DNA from: Aphrocallistes beatrix
Taxonomy: Eukaryota; Porifera; Hexactinellida; Sceptrulophora; Aphrocallistidae
Reading direction: 5' to 3'
NCBI GenBank assembly: GCA_963281255.1
Contig: OY725494.1
Coordinates: 4,105,934-4,169,933, forward strand
DNA length: 64,000 nucleotides
A program made the translations under genes and the position numbers. Every line of letters begins with the position of its first letter. The first letter of the stretch is position 1. The notes below the pieces were generated by a model, which saw only the letters and a program-made list of their open reading frames with translations, was not told the DNA's origin and did not search any database. Shown piece after piece: positions 41,954 to 53,698 of this stretch.

Positions 41954-43164
41954 GCCACTCATTGGTGGACCGAGGCAACAATGGCACTTACGTAAATATT
42001 TTAAACAGTTTTAACATCAAATTTTTTTTTCATAATCAGAGGTGTTGGTTGTTGTTGTGTTTTAGAAAATATATTAAGTTATTTACAAAATAAATACGAA
42101 TGTTTACACAAAATCTCACCTCGCTTGAGTCGGATCGGAGAATGGTTGGCATTGGCAGCTCACTCTTTCCTTCAGTCGAACTACTCAGTTCTAAACTTGA
42201 CATTCTGTGCTAGCTAGTAGTGAGTAAGCATTTAGTAATTCTCTATCAAAATACGTATGACTTCTGACATAAAATTGAGTGTCTAGACTCTAAATGAACC
42301 GTTTGAAGCTAGACGGAGTTTCAAAGGAAGCGATCATATGAAACTGCTTCCAGATGAAACTAGCGATAGCGACTAAGGCAAAGCTCTCGAAATGAAGGCG
42401 TATCGGTCTTCTTTTAATCCCCGTATACCATACTCGAATAGTAGCCACCCTAAAGATGGTAATAAATGTTTGCTACCTCATAGAATATTTTCAGTAAATT
42501 CTTCTCTCCTACCTAGGGTTTCATCCAGATTTCTAGGATGTACGTCTAGAACAGAGTATTATGCAGCCCTCCAGAGATACGCTCCTGGTCTCAAACCCAT
42601 AAATTACGCCTAATCGACAAATAACATTATAAAATAGAGTAAATTGGATAATATTCTAAATTTTCACGCTCCTAAACACTTTCGGGCTTAAAATCATGCG
42701 CCTAAAGGAGCGTCTCGCGCTCCTAGATAATCCCTTGGTCTATAACATCCCTCTGATTATCTTGTGCCTAGCCTATGCATCTAATATTACGAGATAGGAG
42801 TTCAGCCAAATTTTCGCGCGCCTGGATCAATATTGGTTTAAATTTACTCGCCTGGGTACCTCCTAACATTTATCTAAACATTCGTGCGGTTATATTCATT
42901 GAGAAGAATCTTATATCTGAAATATTGCTTTTTCTTAGGTGTTAAATAGGGATATTATTAATACTCGCCCCGGCTACTATTCGAGGATGCTACTACAATA
43001 ACAAGAGCTCGAACACACAGAAGGAATTAATAAATAAGCTTAACACCATCACCATCAAGCAAACAGTAAGACTAATAGAGTACAATACTTCAGATCTGAC
43101 ACTTAAACTTGATATACAGAGCATGACGAACAGAGCAGTTTACCATACAAAAGTACAAAAGTGG
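41954..43164. other. Intergenic region with family B repeat
   Basis: Spacer between parkin and CHMP2B (tail to tail). Apart from the family B element at 42555-42740 it is AT-rich; a 73-codon frame at 42392-42613 overlaps the repeat and is not called. Confidence 0.5.
42555..42740 (-). mobile_element. Miniature element, family B (AGGAGCG hairpin)
   Basis: Contains GCAGCCCTCCAGAGATACGC at one end and CGCGCTCCTAGATAATCCC at the other, with CCTAAAGGAGCG between. Reverse-strand copies lie at 46368-46546 and, interrupted, at 56812-57605. No coding capacity. Confidence 0.7.
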
Positions 43165-43785
43165 TTAGGACTTGAGCTGAGCTAGCATTCGCTCTATGTC
43201 TGCGTCCGTTATATCCTTCTTCCCCGCTTTCTCGGCCTCCGGCACGCCCTGGGGGGCCGCGGCCAGTTTGCCGGTCATTTCTATCCCGATCTCGTCCAGG
43301 ATTCCGGCCACCACTGTGTCCGTTTCCGCCTCGTCGTCAGACCCGGCGAGCGCGGAATCGATGGTGTCGCTCATCATCTCCTCGCTCATCTCCATCTTGG
43401 TGCTCTCCCGCTCGAACTCCTGCATGGTCTTCTGCACTTTGACTGGGTCGAACTGGGCGTTCATCTTCCCCATGGTCTTCGCGGTGGCGCCCATGGTTTG
43501 CGCCATCTTGGCGGTGCTGGCCATTGTCTTGGTCTGGTGGTTGAGTGCCGTCATCTTCCCGCTCATGGCCATGCTCTTGGTCTTCTGGTTCCGCACTTGG
43601 ATCAGCTGTTTGGCTAGAGTGGTGGCTGCTTGCTTGTTCCCTTGCTTGGCGGCCTTCTTTATATCCAGTTCCAGCTGTTTCTCCTGCTTCTCCAGCTGAG
43701 CTCTGTCTCTCTGTAGCTGGCGGTCCGTGTGGCGGAATTCCCTGTCGTTCTCTCGAAGCAATTCGCGCTCCTTTTTGCTCGTCAT
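43165..43785 (-). CDS. CHMP2B: CHMP2B, ESCRT-III subunit
   Basis: Intronless, 206 aa (human 213). The basic N-terminal helical hairpin shows ENDREFRHTDRQLQRDRAQL and EKQEKQLELDIKKAAKQGNK, the ESCRT-III core of the Vps2 type. Residues about 105-150 carry KMNAQFDPVKVQKTMQEFE and EMSEEMMSDTID. The acidic stretch GSDDEAETDTVVAGILDEIG precedes a C-terminal MIT-interacting motif (DADIERMLAQLK, 194-205) that recruits VPS4. It drives membrane scission at endosomes and in cytokinesis. Closer to CHMP2B than CHMP2A in the N-terminal KEQNREL-like block and in the DEIGIE region. Confidence 0.93.
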   Translation of the reverse strand: MTSKKERELLRENDREFRHTDRQLQRDRAQLEKQEKQLELDIKKAAKQGNKQAATTLAKQLIQVRNQKTKSMAMSGKMTALNHQTKTMASTAKMAQTMGATAKTMGKMNAQFDPVKVQKTMQEFERESTKMEMSEEMMSDTIDSALAGSDDEAETDTVVAGILDEIGIEMTGKLAAAPQGVPEAEKAGKKDITDADIERMLAQLKS

Positions 43786-43871
43786 CTCTATGATATAACA
43801 CTATTGTACAATAAAGGTAATTGTATTATACATCTATAATAACTGAAAAGAGAATTAATTTTTAAAAAAAG

Positions 43872-44256
43872 TGTTGTTTCATCGTTACTTGACACACTTT
43901 AATTTAAACACGCACCATGGATACGTTTCATCTCTCATAACTTGACACACTCACTAGAGTAAATTGTAGGCATTCTATCATTACCTAATAGATAGCTCTT
44001 ACTCGACTTAAGCTGTAGGGAATCTAGCTAGCATTTTTTGACACATATTATCAAATATATGTGCAGACCAATCAAGTCCGGCGAGTATTTGATTGTAATG
44101 GTAAGTATGATAGATTCCTTACAACTTAGTCGAGTAAGCGACTTAGGTAATTAGAATCCCTACAATTTACTCTAGTGAGTGTCAAGTTACGATAGATGAA
44201 ACATATCCATGGTGTGTGTTTAAATTAAAGCGTATCAAGTTACGATGAAACAGTGC
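43872..44256. mobile_element. Foldback element upstream of CHMP2B
   Basis: Inverted repeat with arms of about 150-165 bp (43872-44035 and 44108-44256) and a loop of about 70 bp. Paired words: TTTAATTTAAACACGCACCA and TGGTGTGTGTTTAAATTAAA; CACTCACTAGAGTAAATTGT and ACAATTTACTCTAGTGAGTG. The arms are not identical, so it is older than the 48.8 kb palindrome. It may overlap the CHMP2B promoter region. Confidence 0.85.
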
Positions 44257-44594
44257 TCAGCTGAGTTTATTCGAAACAAAAAAATAGTAATTCATATTTA
44301 TGTATAATAAGAATGAAGTCATATGAAAGCAGTTAATAATTTCATACTTCCTATTTCAATGCACCATGGACAAAAGACTACATCGTTAGCCACTTCAGTA
44401 TCAAGGAATTCCTCCTCGAATGGCTGATCCTAGAAGCAGGCATAGTTTTGACCCTTGGGGGTAATAAGTTGATCCCAGAGTACAAAGGCCGGTGGAAGCA
44501 GTGCCTAATGAATTCAGACTAATGCCCTTATCATTGCGAATAGTGGCCATGCCATGGCTTGACTGACCCTGGAACGCATTAGCACATATATGTC

Positions 44595-44708
44595 ATGGAC
44601 CAAAATGTAAATCGGTCAAGATTTCCAGCCAAGATTAAAGTTTGGTCCAGCCAAAAATTGAACCGACCAAAACTTTCAAAATCTTGGCATATTTACACTT
44701 TGGTCCAT
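44595..44708. mobile_element. Small inverted-repeat element (TGGACCAAA ends)
   Basis: ATGGACCAAAATGTAAAT on the left and ATTTACACTTTGGTCCAT on the right are inverted copies; the interior repeats GGTCCAGCC and CCAAGATT words. 114 bp, non-coding. Confidence 0.75.
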
Positions 44709-45525
44709 AATACACATCATCAAATAGTGTAAAATCAGTGGAGCATTAATTAATAAACAAACTCCACAAAAGTGATTAATTATATGGACAGACAAGGACC
44801 AGATGGCAATTTGGAAGTGGCTCGGTTACCTTGGCATATATATGGCACACCTGGTCCATTAACACTTGTTGCAAATGCGCCAGTTGTGCCATTCCTGCCT
44901 CATTCATGAAACTAGACACTGACCAGCCCTCTAATAATTCAAAATATGAAGTCATGTACTGTGATACTCATCAGCACCTGGCGACGAAATCAAATTTTGT
45001 CGTTACTACTTAATAAGGACTATTTTATTAATGCCATCCAATGAGTAATAATCACCAGCTTCTAAAAATAAATGACTATCTCAGTCCGATAAAATCTCCT
45101 CTACCACTACGCTCAATAATTCACAACTTACCGCTACATATTTGTGGCTATCATCATCAAACCATCAGATCGGTCGAGCACTGGCATTCATGGTTATTAA
45201 ATTTTCCGTTTTCTATTCTCTGTAGCAAGTTCTTGCAACATAGCACTGAATTAATTATCTGTTGAAATAACATGAATATTGAAACCCCGAAGTAAATCTA
45301 GTTGTCGGTGACAAGCCACTAACAGCTGTGGAATCCTTTATGCCATATGTAGCTACCCGGGAAGCAGCGATAAAATTATATGGAAATCCTCAAGCCATAT
45401 GATTGTAATTATAATATATGGTGAGTAATGTGGTGTCAATGGAACGGTGAATAGGCTTGTACCAGTATTATAGAACATAAAATACCATCTCAACCAAATT
45501 AATGCAATTATAATTTTGAGAAGGG

Positions 45526-45810
45526 ATGATCAATCAGAGTTTGAGATGGCACTCGATGCCTTTGATAGATGAACAGACGACCTATGAAACTGAGTATCTC
45601 AGGAGAGGCGCTTCTGCCTTAGGAGACGAAGAGGCCACTCGCGTCCCCTGTCCTAGCCAAGCGAGGAGTCTAGAGGACATGCTGAAATCTCCTTCCTGCT
45701 TCCCAGCTCTAATCCTACCCACCGCAGTGGTGAAGCGCTCCAGCCTATGCATTAGTGAGGCAGAGATGCCAACTCGAGTTATTGTGAAGTCAAACGGAAT
45801 AGAATTCCAG
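45526..45810 (+). CDS. Isolated exon, possibly the first exon of the PDZ gene
   Basis: ATG at 45526, 95 codons, ending at a good donor (CCAG|GTAAAT) in phase 0. GC-rich against an AT-rich background, so likely coding. It includes RRGASALGDEEATRVPCPSQ, SLEDMLKSPSCF and TRVIVKSNGIEFQ. I recognise no domain. The next plus-strand exons that also start in phase 0 are the PDZ exons from 55102. Linking them across 9.3 kb of repeats is an inference. Confidence 0.4.
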
Positions 45811-46367
45811 GTAAATTAACCAATTAGTCTGATTTCATACTGATAGTATACAAACCGTGGGTTTATCTAACCACAGGGTTGTCCTAACTACAAGTACATA
45901 CATGTGGAATGTATAAGGTACTTGATGAGAGAGTAGAACAGCTGTGAGCGAGATGTATGCTTGAGATAACTTGGGTTTCTACCAATCTAGACCAGTAACA
46001 TTATTGACATGCACATCTGAATCAACATGTATTGTGTGCATACAGAGTAAACGAGGAATCTAATTGGGTTGTTAATTAATGGAAATTAAAAGCTTTTATA
46101 CATACTAATTTATTGTGTAAGTGCAGGTAATTGAACACAATACTGCCTACGTACGGTTACATTTCCGTTGTCTGTTTTAATTATAGATTTGGTTGTGTCT
46201 GGGACTTTTCTTTTACGCATTTTTGATTTGTTTTGATAAGATGGTCATTTGATAGTACACACCTGCTCCTACCTAAACAAAGAAATGTACTGACGCAACC
46301 TCTAGTTCTATATATAGACACGAGATAGCCAATATAACGCAAGCATTCTATCTGATGCTGAAATCAA

Positions 46368-46546
46368 AGGCTAGGAGCGCGAGGCGCTCCTTTAGGCGTA
46401 TGGTTCTAAGTCCGAAAGTGTTTAGGAGCGTGAAAATTTAGAATTTTACCCAATTTACCCTGTTATAATGATTTATCCATTTAGGCGTATGAAAATTTAT
46501 GGGTTTAAGGATAGGACGTATCTCTGGAGGGCTGTATAATGCCCTG
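46368..46546 (+). mobile_element. Miniature element, family B, copy 2
   Basis: CTAGGAGCGCGAGGCGCTCC at the left (itself a hairpin) and GGAGGGCTGTATAAT at the right, with AAAGTGTTTAGGAGCGTGAA inside. It is the intact plus-strand reference for the interrupted copy at 56812-57605. Confidence 0.7.
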
Positions 46547-47784
46547 ACTGCAATGGTCGTTACAATACATTGAATATTTAATTTTCTTACTAACTTGAAC
46601 TATTACTAAGTGAATCAGCAAATATATGATATAGGTTCAAAATAATGATCCAATATGACGAATTTCCTAAAATCTAAATAAATATATATTAGATTCAAGT
46701 ATATTTAGTGTAGAATCATTAGTGGTGTTCATAATGAACATTATTCGCATTATATTACATTTGTTTTAATAACGGTCAATATTAGCATTATTTAACCGTA
46801 TTTAAGAAATGTTAAGACAACCATTCATAGAACTCAGTTAACTAACACAGCCCATCTATCTAACTTCGATGCAACCTTACTCCGAATCCTACATGCAGTA
46901 GGATGATCAGTTTACCTGCTTGCTATTCTCACTCTATTAGTAACCACTCGCAACGTTTCCAAATATGTTGAAGAAATCTATATTACTGTATAGCACTTCA
47001 ATCAGCTAATTGATCGATTAATTGGAATTGTATAATCAAATTATTCTCTTAGAAATTCATACTTAATTATCACTTAGTTAGGACATACTTCAAACTTACA
47101 ATAGTTTGACACCGCAATAGTAATTGGAAAGATAGGATGTGATCATTCAAGTTCCATTCTGAACCGGATTGATTAGACATATATAATTTAATTTTGAGAA
47201 AGGAATGCAAATTTTGCTGATATATTTCAAAATTCAGTGTTATCTGCACTCAGACTCAAGCTCATAGATGGTACTCACTACTTTCAATATTTATTATCTC
47301 ATTCTTAGAAAAGTACAATATCATGGAAACAGACCAGTTGCTGATCAATCTCGCAATAATCCATGCGGCAATATAAGATTTTTTTAAACAGCTCTGTAAA
47401 AAATTGTACGAAAAAGCAGATTTCTGGAAAATCTTGAGAACACACGTGATAAGGTCCCTTTGGACAGATATGTTAATTGATTTAATCATTGATTCGTTTT
47501 AAGAATTATTTCAATTCTTAACCAATGTTTTTAAGGAAATTGATTATCTACAAACAATGATTAAGCTAATCAAGTTCCCATTGTAGAATAAACAAGGAGA
47601 TTTTAAGACCAAATCTCTATCGAATATGCAGAAAGACAAATTTTTCATGCAAATATCCAGAAATTATGAATATATGAATTTAAAGTGAAACACTTTAGGG
47701 AGCTGTGTAGGGCAGCGTAATCATCTGTCTATTTATTCAAAGAAATCTAACATTCCAATTCTGCCCAGATTTGGCCTATAGTAA

Positions 47785-47914
47785 CAGGGCGTAACTACCA
47801 TGGATGCAGAGGAGTGCTTCCTCGCTATTTCTGGCAGTCGTCTCCAGGGCAAGGCAGAGACCTAACCATTGAGACATCTGCCTCCTCGCTTTGGAGATTC
47901 CAGTTATGCCCCTG
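47785..47914. mobile_element. Miniature element with CAGGGCGTAACTACC ends
   Basis: Left CAGGGCGTAACTACCATGG and right CCAGTTATGCCCCTG are imperfect inverted repeats. AGTAA flanks both sides as a possible 5-bp target duplication. The CAGGGGCGTA type of end is common in hAT-like miniature elements, though those usually make 8-bp duplications. On the minus strand the interior has a TCTCAATGGTTAG word like a tRNA A box, so a SINE is the alternative. Confidence 0.5.
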
Positions 47915-48841
47915 AGTAACCATTTTTTCTGTATTTTCCCTAACAACACCTTAACCCATATAAAATGATCAATCTAAAATGTTAAGAAAACTTTGGACAG
48001 AGATTGGACAAGGGTGAGCAGTTTCAACCCCGATTTCCACCCTGTTTTTTCCATCAAGCAGTGGAAATCATAAATTGTGTACGATGAGTTATGTTGCACT
48101 TTCTGGAATTATGCTTAACGGATGCAAACCTTATCGTCAACCGCTAAAGCCTGTTCTGCGATGACTTCTTTTCGAGGGCCATAATATCTTCCAATAATAT
48201 CTTCCCCAGCAAAGACCACAAAGACCGATACACAGTTGTAACAAACAACCCACAACCTATGATGGAACAGTGATGGCAGAAGTTTAATGATATATCTTCT
48301 ATTTTCTATACCAGAAGCCGGCAACCTTTTGAATGAAAGGGGCCAATTTACCTATAATGTCAATATATATATGACCTTGTGTGCTAGTGGCACGCCTGCC
48401 TAGGGTTACCGACCCCTAAATATACATAAATATCGGTCTGTCGACCCACATAAGATATGTATTCGTCAAAAAGTTCATATTTTTTCCAATTAATGTTGAC
48501 ATTGCTTAACCAACCCAGGCCTGATAGGAGCAACACAAAATTATTTATCGAAATCGCTTAAATGAAAATGAAATATGATTTGTTGCGTTTCGGAATAATT
48601 CGAGGTAACTTTAGAAATATTATAGGTAAAGTGGAACATATGCAAAATACTTAAGTACAAAAATAGATCTTACCAAAAGTAACAACTGTATCCTAACTAT
48701 GTGTAAGTCCTACTCTTGAATCTTTAAACATACTCGTAAGGTAGCATGATGCCATGTTTTGTTTTTCAGAATTTATTGTGGAAACAGAGGCCTAGCCGAG
48801 GTGGTGTGGCGGCATTAAATGCTGGACACCACATAAAGTGG

Positions 48842-49925
48842 TGCGCACATGGCCTACTTAATATACGGCTATATATGTCACCGAAAAGGCCATATAACGA
48901 AGAGGCCAGTTTTAACACAGTCATAATTTAATTAGACCGATAAATCAAAAACCGCTTCCGATAGACATTTGAAATGTATTATTACCATATACAAGCATTA
49001 TATCAGAGTATCCAAAAATTTGATATATGTTATCATGTGATTGCGCAATAGGCTCTTTTTAGAGCGAAAAATGTTGATGTTCTAGCTCATATTAAACATC
49101 GTTATCTGCATTTCTAATGCTTGATTTTTTTAGAGTAACAATAAGATGACCTCGATCCAAAAAATCTGAAAATTTTAGTTGAAATGTCTATGCATTCCTC
49201 AGTTGCTATGGAAACAAAAAATTGCATGTTTAAGCCATAACTCGAAAAGTATAGATCGTAGACACTAAGCAATTATACCATTTAATCCACAAACTACTAC
49301 TTCCTATATAAGAATGATACTATTCACATGTCTATTTTCAATATTTTCTGAGTTATCTAGGTTTTTGTCACATCACATTACTTCTCTATATATCGTGATA
49401 AAATCCTAGATAACTCAGAACTTATTGAAAATAAACTTGTGAATAGTATTATTATTATATAGGAAGTAGTAGTTTGTGGATTAAATGGTATAATTGCTTA
49501 GTATCTACGATCTATACCTTTCGAGTTATGGCTTAAACTTGCAATTTTTTGTTTCCATAGCAACTGAGGAATGCATAGACATTTCAACTAAAATTTTCAG
49601 ATTTTTTGGATCGAGGTCATCTTATTGTTACTCCATCAAAAAAATCAAGTATTAGAAATGCAGATAACGATGTTTAATATGAGCTAGAACATCAACATTT
49701 TTCGCTCTAAAAAGAGCCTATTGCGCAATCACATGATAACATAAAATTTTTGGATATTCTGATATAATGCTTGTATATGGTAATAATACATTTCAAATGT
49801 CTATCGGAAGCGGTTATTGATTTATCGGTCTAATTAAATTTTGACTGTGTTAAAACTGGCCTCTTCGTTTTATGGCCTTCTCGGTGACATATATAGCCGT
49901 ATATTAAGTAGGCCATGGTGCGCAT
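48842..49925. repeat. Near-perfect 1.08 kb palindrome (long foldback element)
   Basis: Arms of about 530 bp (48842-49371 and 49395-49925) around a loop of about 23 nt. Paired words run the whole length: GGCCTACTTAATATACGGCT and AGCCGTATATTAAGTAGGCC at the outside; TTGCGCAATAGGCTCTTTTT in the middle; CTGAGTTATCTAGG and CCTAGATAACTCAG by the loop. Differences are few single-base changes and 1-7 base indels. No coding capacity seen. A transcript crossing it would form very long double-stranded RNA. Confidence 0.95.
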
Positions 49926-52900
49926 TACCGTGAAAGGTGTGCACCGTTGCAGATAAGTGTACAGTAACACATTTCTCTAAAATCGTGAAAATTGAAGGGT
50001 TTTGTAGCGATGTTGCAACAGTTTGTCTTAAATTGAGATTTGGAGAGTTGATAGTCTATAAAATTTGCCATGTGTTTAAAAAGTACAAGTGTAGAATAGA
50101 TATTGTTTGGTTTTACACGATTAAATGCATATATTTATCTTTTGAAAAAGGTTTAAAATTTGTGTCGGTGTTAGGGGATATTTCAGGGTGTGAATTCCGA
50201 ATATCGTATTTAAAGCTATTTAACAAATATACTTTTGTTGTTGACAGAATATCTATGAAGAAAAATCTTTAAACCATGCCAAACTAGAATGCGGTTAATT
50301 TTTGCAGAAGTAGATTATTAACATTTTTTTTCGAATGTCTAATACCGATTCTTCAAAACAATTTACTCTAATTCTTTAAGTTCAACCGAGCTACTTTGTA
50401 AAACAATAAACTACAAATGATAATTTACTTTAATAAACTTAATCAATTGACCAAACCATTGAGCAATCCAAACTTCAGAATATAGTGGTGATTAGGCTTC
50501 CTCCTTCTACTAATTTTCACTTATATGTGAATGAATTCGGTATATTCCGTTTCCAAATTAGATTGAGAGCTTTTCTAAGCTAGATTAATTAAGTGGAATG
50601 AATGGCGATATCGTTTTCGACTTGAATATCTACCATTCTTGCTCCTCCAGTGAGCTAGTAATTTCCAGCTAAGGGTTTCACAATGTGTCTAGCTAGAATA
50701 ATTCAGTTTGAGACTACCATAGAACAATGACTACTGCAATTTGAATGTACTTGTATTAACTTCTATCTTAAGTGAGTTAGTTTGATGATTCAATTGATAC
50801 TATTTTTTGATAGAGTTAACGGTTTTAGTTTTATTTCTTTAAAAATTATTTTGATTAGAAAAAAATATTTTTTATGAACTTTATTGAAAGACTGGCAGCG
50901 TTGCTTCGTTCCTGGAGCACATTGTGAACATATTAACTATTGTGGATCGATCTTAACATATTATGAAGGTACCATATCAATGCAAATTATGATTAGTCAT
51001 CATACGATTGTGCAATAGCCTATTTTCCTTTTGTCTTTTAGGCACATTTTAAAGCGATAACCATTAATGTGTTACTTTCAGTAAAACCAATCTGAGGACC
51101 AGTTTCCAGGCTCCATGATTTAAAAAAAATGGTTTTTTTGTTTACAATATACTAAATATTTGTCCATTTGTTGATCTTAGAATTTTTAATTAGTTTCAAC
51201 CAATAGTATATCAGTATTGTACCGAGAGCCTTTTTATAATACCTCTACTATCAACTGGGAATTTGGCTCTGCCTGAAGGTGACTTAGACGCAATGTCCGC
51301 AAGGTGAACGTAGCATGAACAGTTGCTTGTACTCATCACATAATTATTTAATGATATCGCAATGCTATATACAGCTGGAATTACTTGTGACATATTAAAA
51401 CACATTCAATACCCAAGTGTGTAATCTAACATGTAAGATCGCATTACAACAATTAAAACAAGACACGTATAGAAGAAGATGGTGTAATACAGGCTTAATA
51501 TTTCAGATACTACATCTGTTCTCGCTATGTCATCATACCATGCTATCCCTTTAGAATATTTCCGTGGGTCTTAAAACCAAAATCCTTAAATGCTAATCAT
51601 TTTACGATTCGTTACGACTAAATTCAGTTATGTGCTTGTGACTCTTGAAGCATATTATTCACATTTCCCATTCATATTACACAGGTTTTTAAGAAGTGAA
51701 AACTTTCACTTTTACAATATGTCAGGGAATGTGGTGCAGCCATCCACATACATAACACATTGATCTTGAAATCGTAATTGGGAAGAAATTGATTTCTCAT
51801 TCTTACTAAGAAGTGGTTTTCTAGTTCATTGCCACTTTATTATGTTCAAATACTGTTTTATTACTCAATATCCAGATGTCCCATTTACTCTGAATTGCTA
51901 AACCGATCGATATGAATTACGTATGTGCTAATCGAAGTAATAATCAAATTAGTTTTGTGGATAATCAGTTGATCGTTAATTCATAAGCAAAATTAGGCAT
52001 CACAGAACTAAAATATTTTGCGACCACAAAGAAGACCGAGGGTGATAAGCGAGTTACCATAGAAGATTTAGTTTAGAGGAAATTTGAAACGTTTAAATCT
52101 CGACATCTTCAGCAAGATAACACTTCTCACAAAAAACCCTCGATGATGATGACTAATCATGGTACCAGTAGCACAATACCAGTCTAACTGTCTGGTCAGG
52201 TATAGCAACATTCTAGCAACACTCACATCATGAATAGCAAATCATTGAGATTTGTTCTAGCTTCATCGGAGGCATGATTGAGATTAACCTTTTCGAAATG
52301 TAAAGTGATTTATAATTTTTCCAAATGTATGATAATATTTTAATTTTACTGTTAAAAAAAAAGTTTATAGATTTATATACCCCCCGAATCCATGCTAATA
52401 TGTTCTCAGGGGGTTTACAATCTGGGTGAGGTGCTAAACCTACTGATAGTTGCTGACTGTGGTGTATGCGGCATGTGTGTATGCATATGATAGAGTGTTA
52501 CAGAGAAAAAACTCGGCTAGCAGTAGGCAAGAAAGATAGCACCTGACTTAACTTTACCTTTAAACGAGATGACATCCTTAGTGCTTTCAGCTCACTAAGG
52601 TTCTGCAAGAGTGCAACTAACTATTACTTTTATTCTTCATCAAATCCCAGTTTGCCAGATCAATTTTTCTCAGTTTTGATCTTTTTAAAAGTCATTTAAA
52701 TGGCAACTTTTAGGCTCCAATGCTTAAGATTGGCAGAGTTAGCCATATTAACATTGTTATGTCTGAGGAGTGAGGTTGTAGTTCTACATTTGCAAATATG
52801 CAAACGGTATTGATTGAAAGAAAAAAATATGGTTTTAAAATATGACTGGTGTACTGTGTTAATCAAAAAAATGACTGAGGAACGCTTGATTCTTTCACTC

Positions 52901-53152
52901 AAGAATTCAGAACAATTTAAGTATTAATATCAATGTATTTAACTGATCATAACTAATTTTTACATTTATATCTGAACAACAATGGTAAAAACTCAACTTT
53001 TCAGGTTTGTTTATTATTATAATGCGCAGTTCAGTCAAAATTCTAAATTTACTCAAAATTCAAAGCAAAAACTCAATATATTCTCAATTGATGATAATCT
53101 GAGAAAGAAGCATGGTTGGCGAGCAAGGCATATGCGTATAGTTTGCAGGAGG
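49926..53152. other. Gene-poor AT-rich region
   Basis: No supported gene. About 50155-50270 has a degraded family G piece (GGGATATTTCAGGGTGTGAA, TTCCGAATATCGTATTTAAA). About 51540-51720 has a family E relative (CTATCCCTTTAGAATATTTCCG, AACCAAAATCCT). A GC-poor unstructured remainder shows nothing else. Confidence 0.4.
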
Positions 53153-53698
53153 TTAGGCGTTTTTTGCTACTATCAATTGAGTTTTGCAAAGGAGAGAACT
53201 GTATCCTTTGATCTCTTCCGTGAGCTCGTCTCTCATCTTTTCCAACTCATTTTTCGTCGTGATCAGATCTGAAACATCTTTCTCTAAGTCTATGAACTCC
53301 GCTTTCACCTTTTGTTTGTGCCTTTTTTTACGCTTTTGGCGTTTAAGCTTCTCTCTCTCTTGTTTAATCAAATTAATTTGGGGCTGACTCAATTTTTTCT
53401 GTCGCATTAGCTCTTCGAGTGATGACAGCTCTAAGTCACATACATCTTCTCGACTGAAGCCTAATCGAAATGAATTCATTTCTTGAAAATTGATTGGCTG
53501 TGTATGCTTCAGCGGCAATCTTACCGAACCGACGTTCCAGGGTGCGGACACGGTAACTAACGGAGCAGTTACTGATCCCTGGATGATCACTCGATGAAGG
53601 TGCGAATTTTCAATCTTTGGTTTATTCCCGTATTGAGTATACTTCGTGGAATCGTTGTGGCATTCAAGAGTTAAAAATTTACCATCAAACTTTTGCAT
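53153..53698 (-). CDS. bZIP-like protein with atypical basic region
   Basis: Intronless, 181 aa, ATG 53698. Residues about 110-135 are strongly basic (REKLKRQKRKKRHKQKVKA). A regular leucine zipper follows with leucines every seven residues (DLEKDVSDLITTKNELEKMR, then DEL). The spacing from the basic block to the first zipper leucine fits bZIP proteins such as ATF3/Fos. The invariant Asn of the basic region is replaced (Arg at that register) and the Ala pair is missing, so specific DNA binding is doubtful. It may be a dominant-negative partner like CHOP, or a plain coiled coil. The N-terminal 90 residues are unrecognised. Confidence 0.45.
   Translation of the reverse strand: MQKFDGKFLTLECHNDSTKYTQYGNKPKIENSHLHRVIIQGSVTAPLVTVSAPWNVGSVRLPLKHTQPINFQEMNSFRLGFSREDVCDLELSSLEELMRQKKLSQPQINLIKQEREKLKRQKRKKRHKQKVKAEFIDLEKDVSDLITTKNELEKMRDELTEEIKGYSSLLCKTQLIVAKNA

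Larger units (their letters stand above)
45811..48837. other. Gene-poor region with scattered miniature elements
   Basis: No supported gene. It contains the reversed family B copy (46368-46546), the CAGGGCGTAACTACC element (47785-47914) and a short element-like piece at about 48310-48420 (GCCGGCAACCTTTT against AGGGTTACCGACCCCT, hAT-like ends). The remaining AT-rich sequence shows nothing. Confidence 0.45.

Noticed and set aside
42392..42613. 73-codon plus frame
   Set aside because: The 3' half is the family B repeat; the rest has no recognisable features.
48115..48324. 69-codon minus frame
   Set aside because: Overlaps a hAT-like end near 48310; no transposase motif seen.
49937..50272. 111-codon plus frame beside the palindrome
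   Set aside because: Phe/Lys/Ile-rich, runs into a degraded family G repeat; likely chance in AT-rich DNA.
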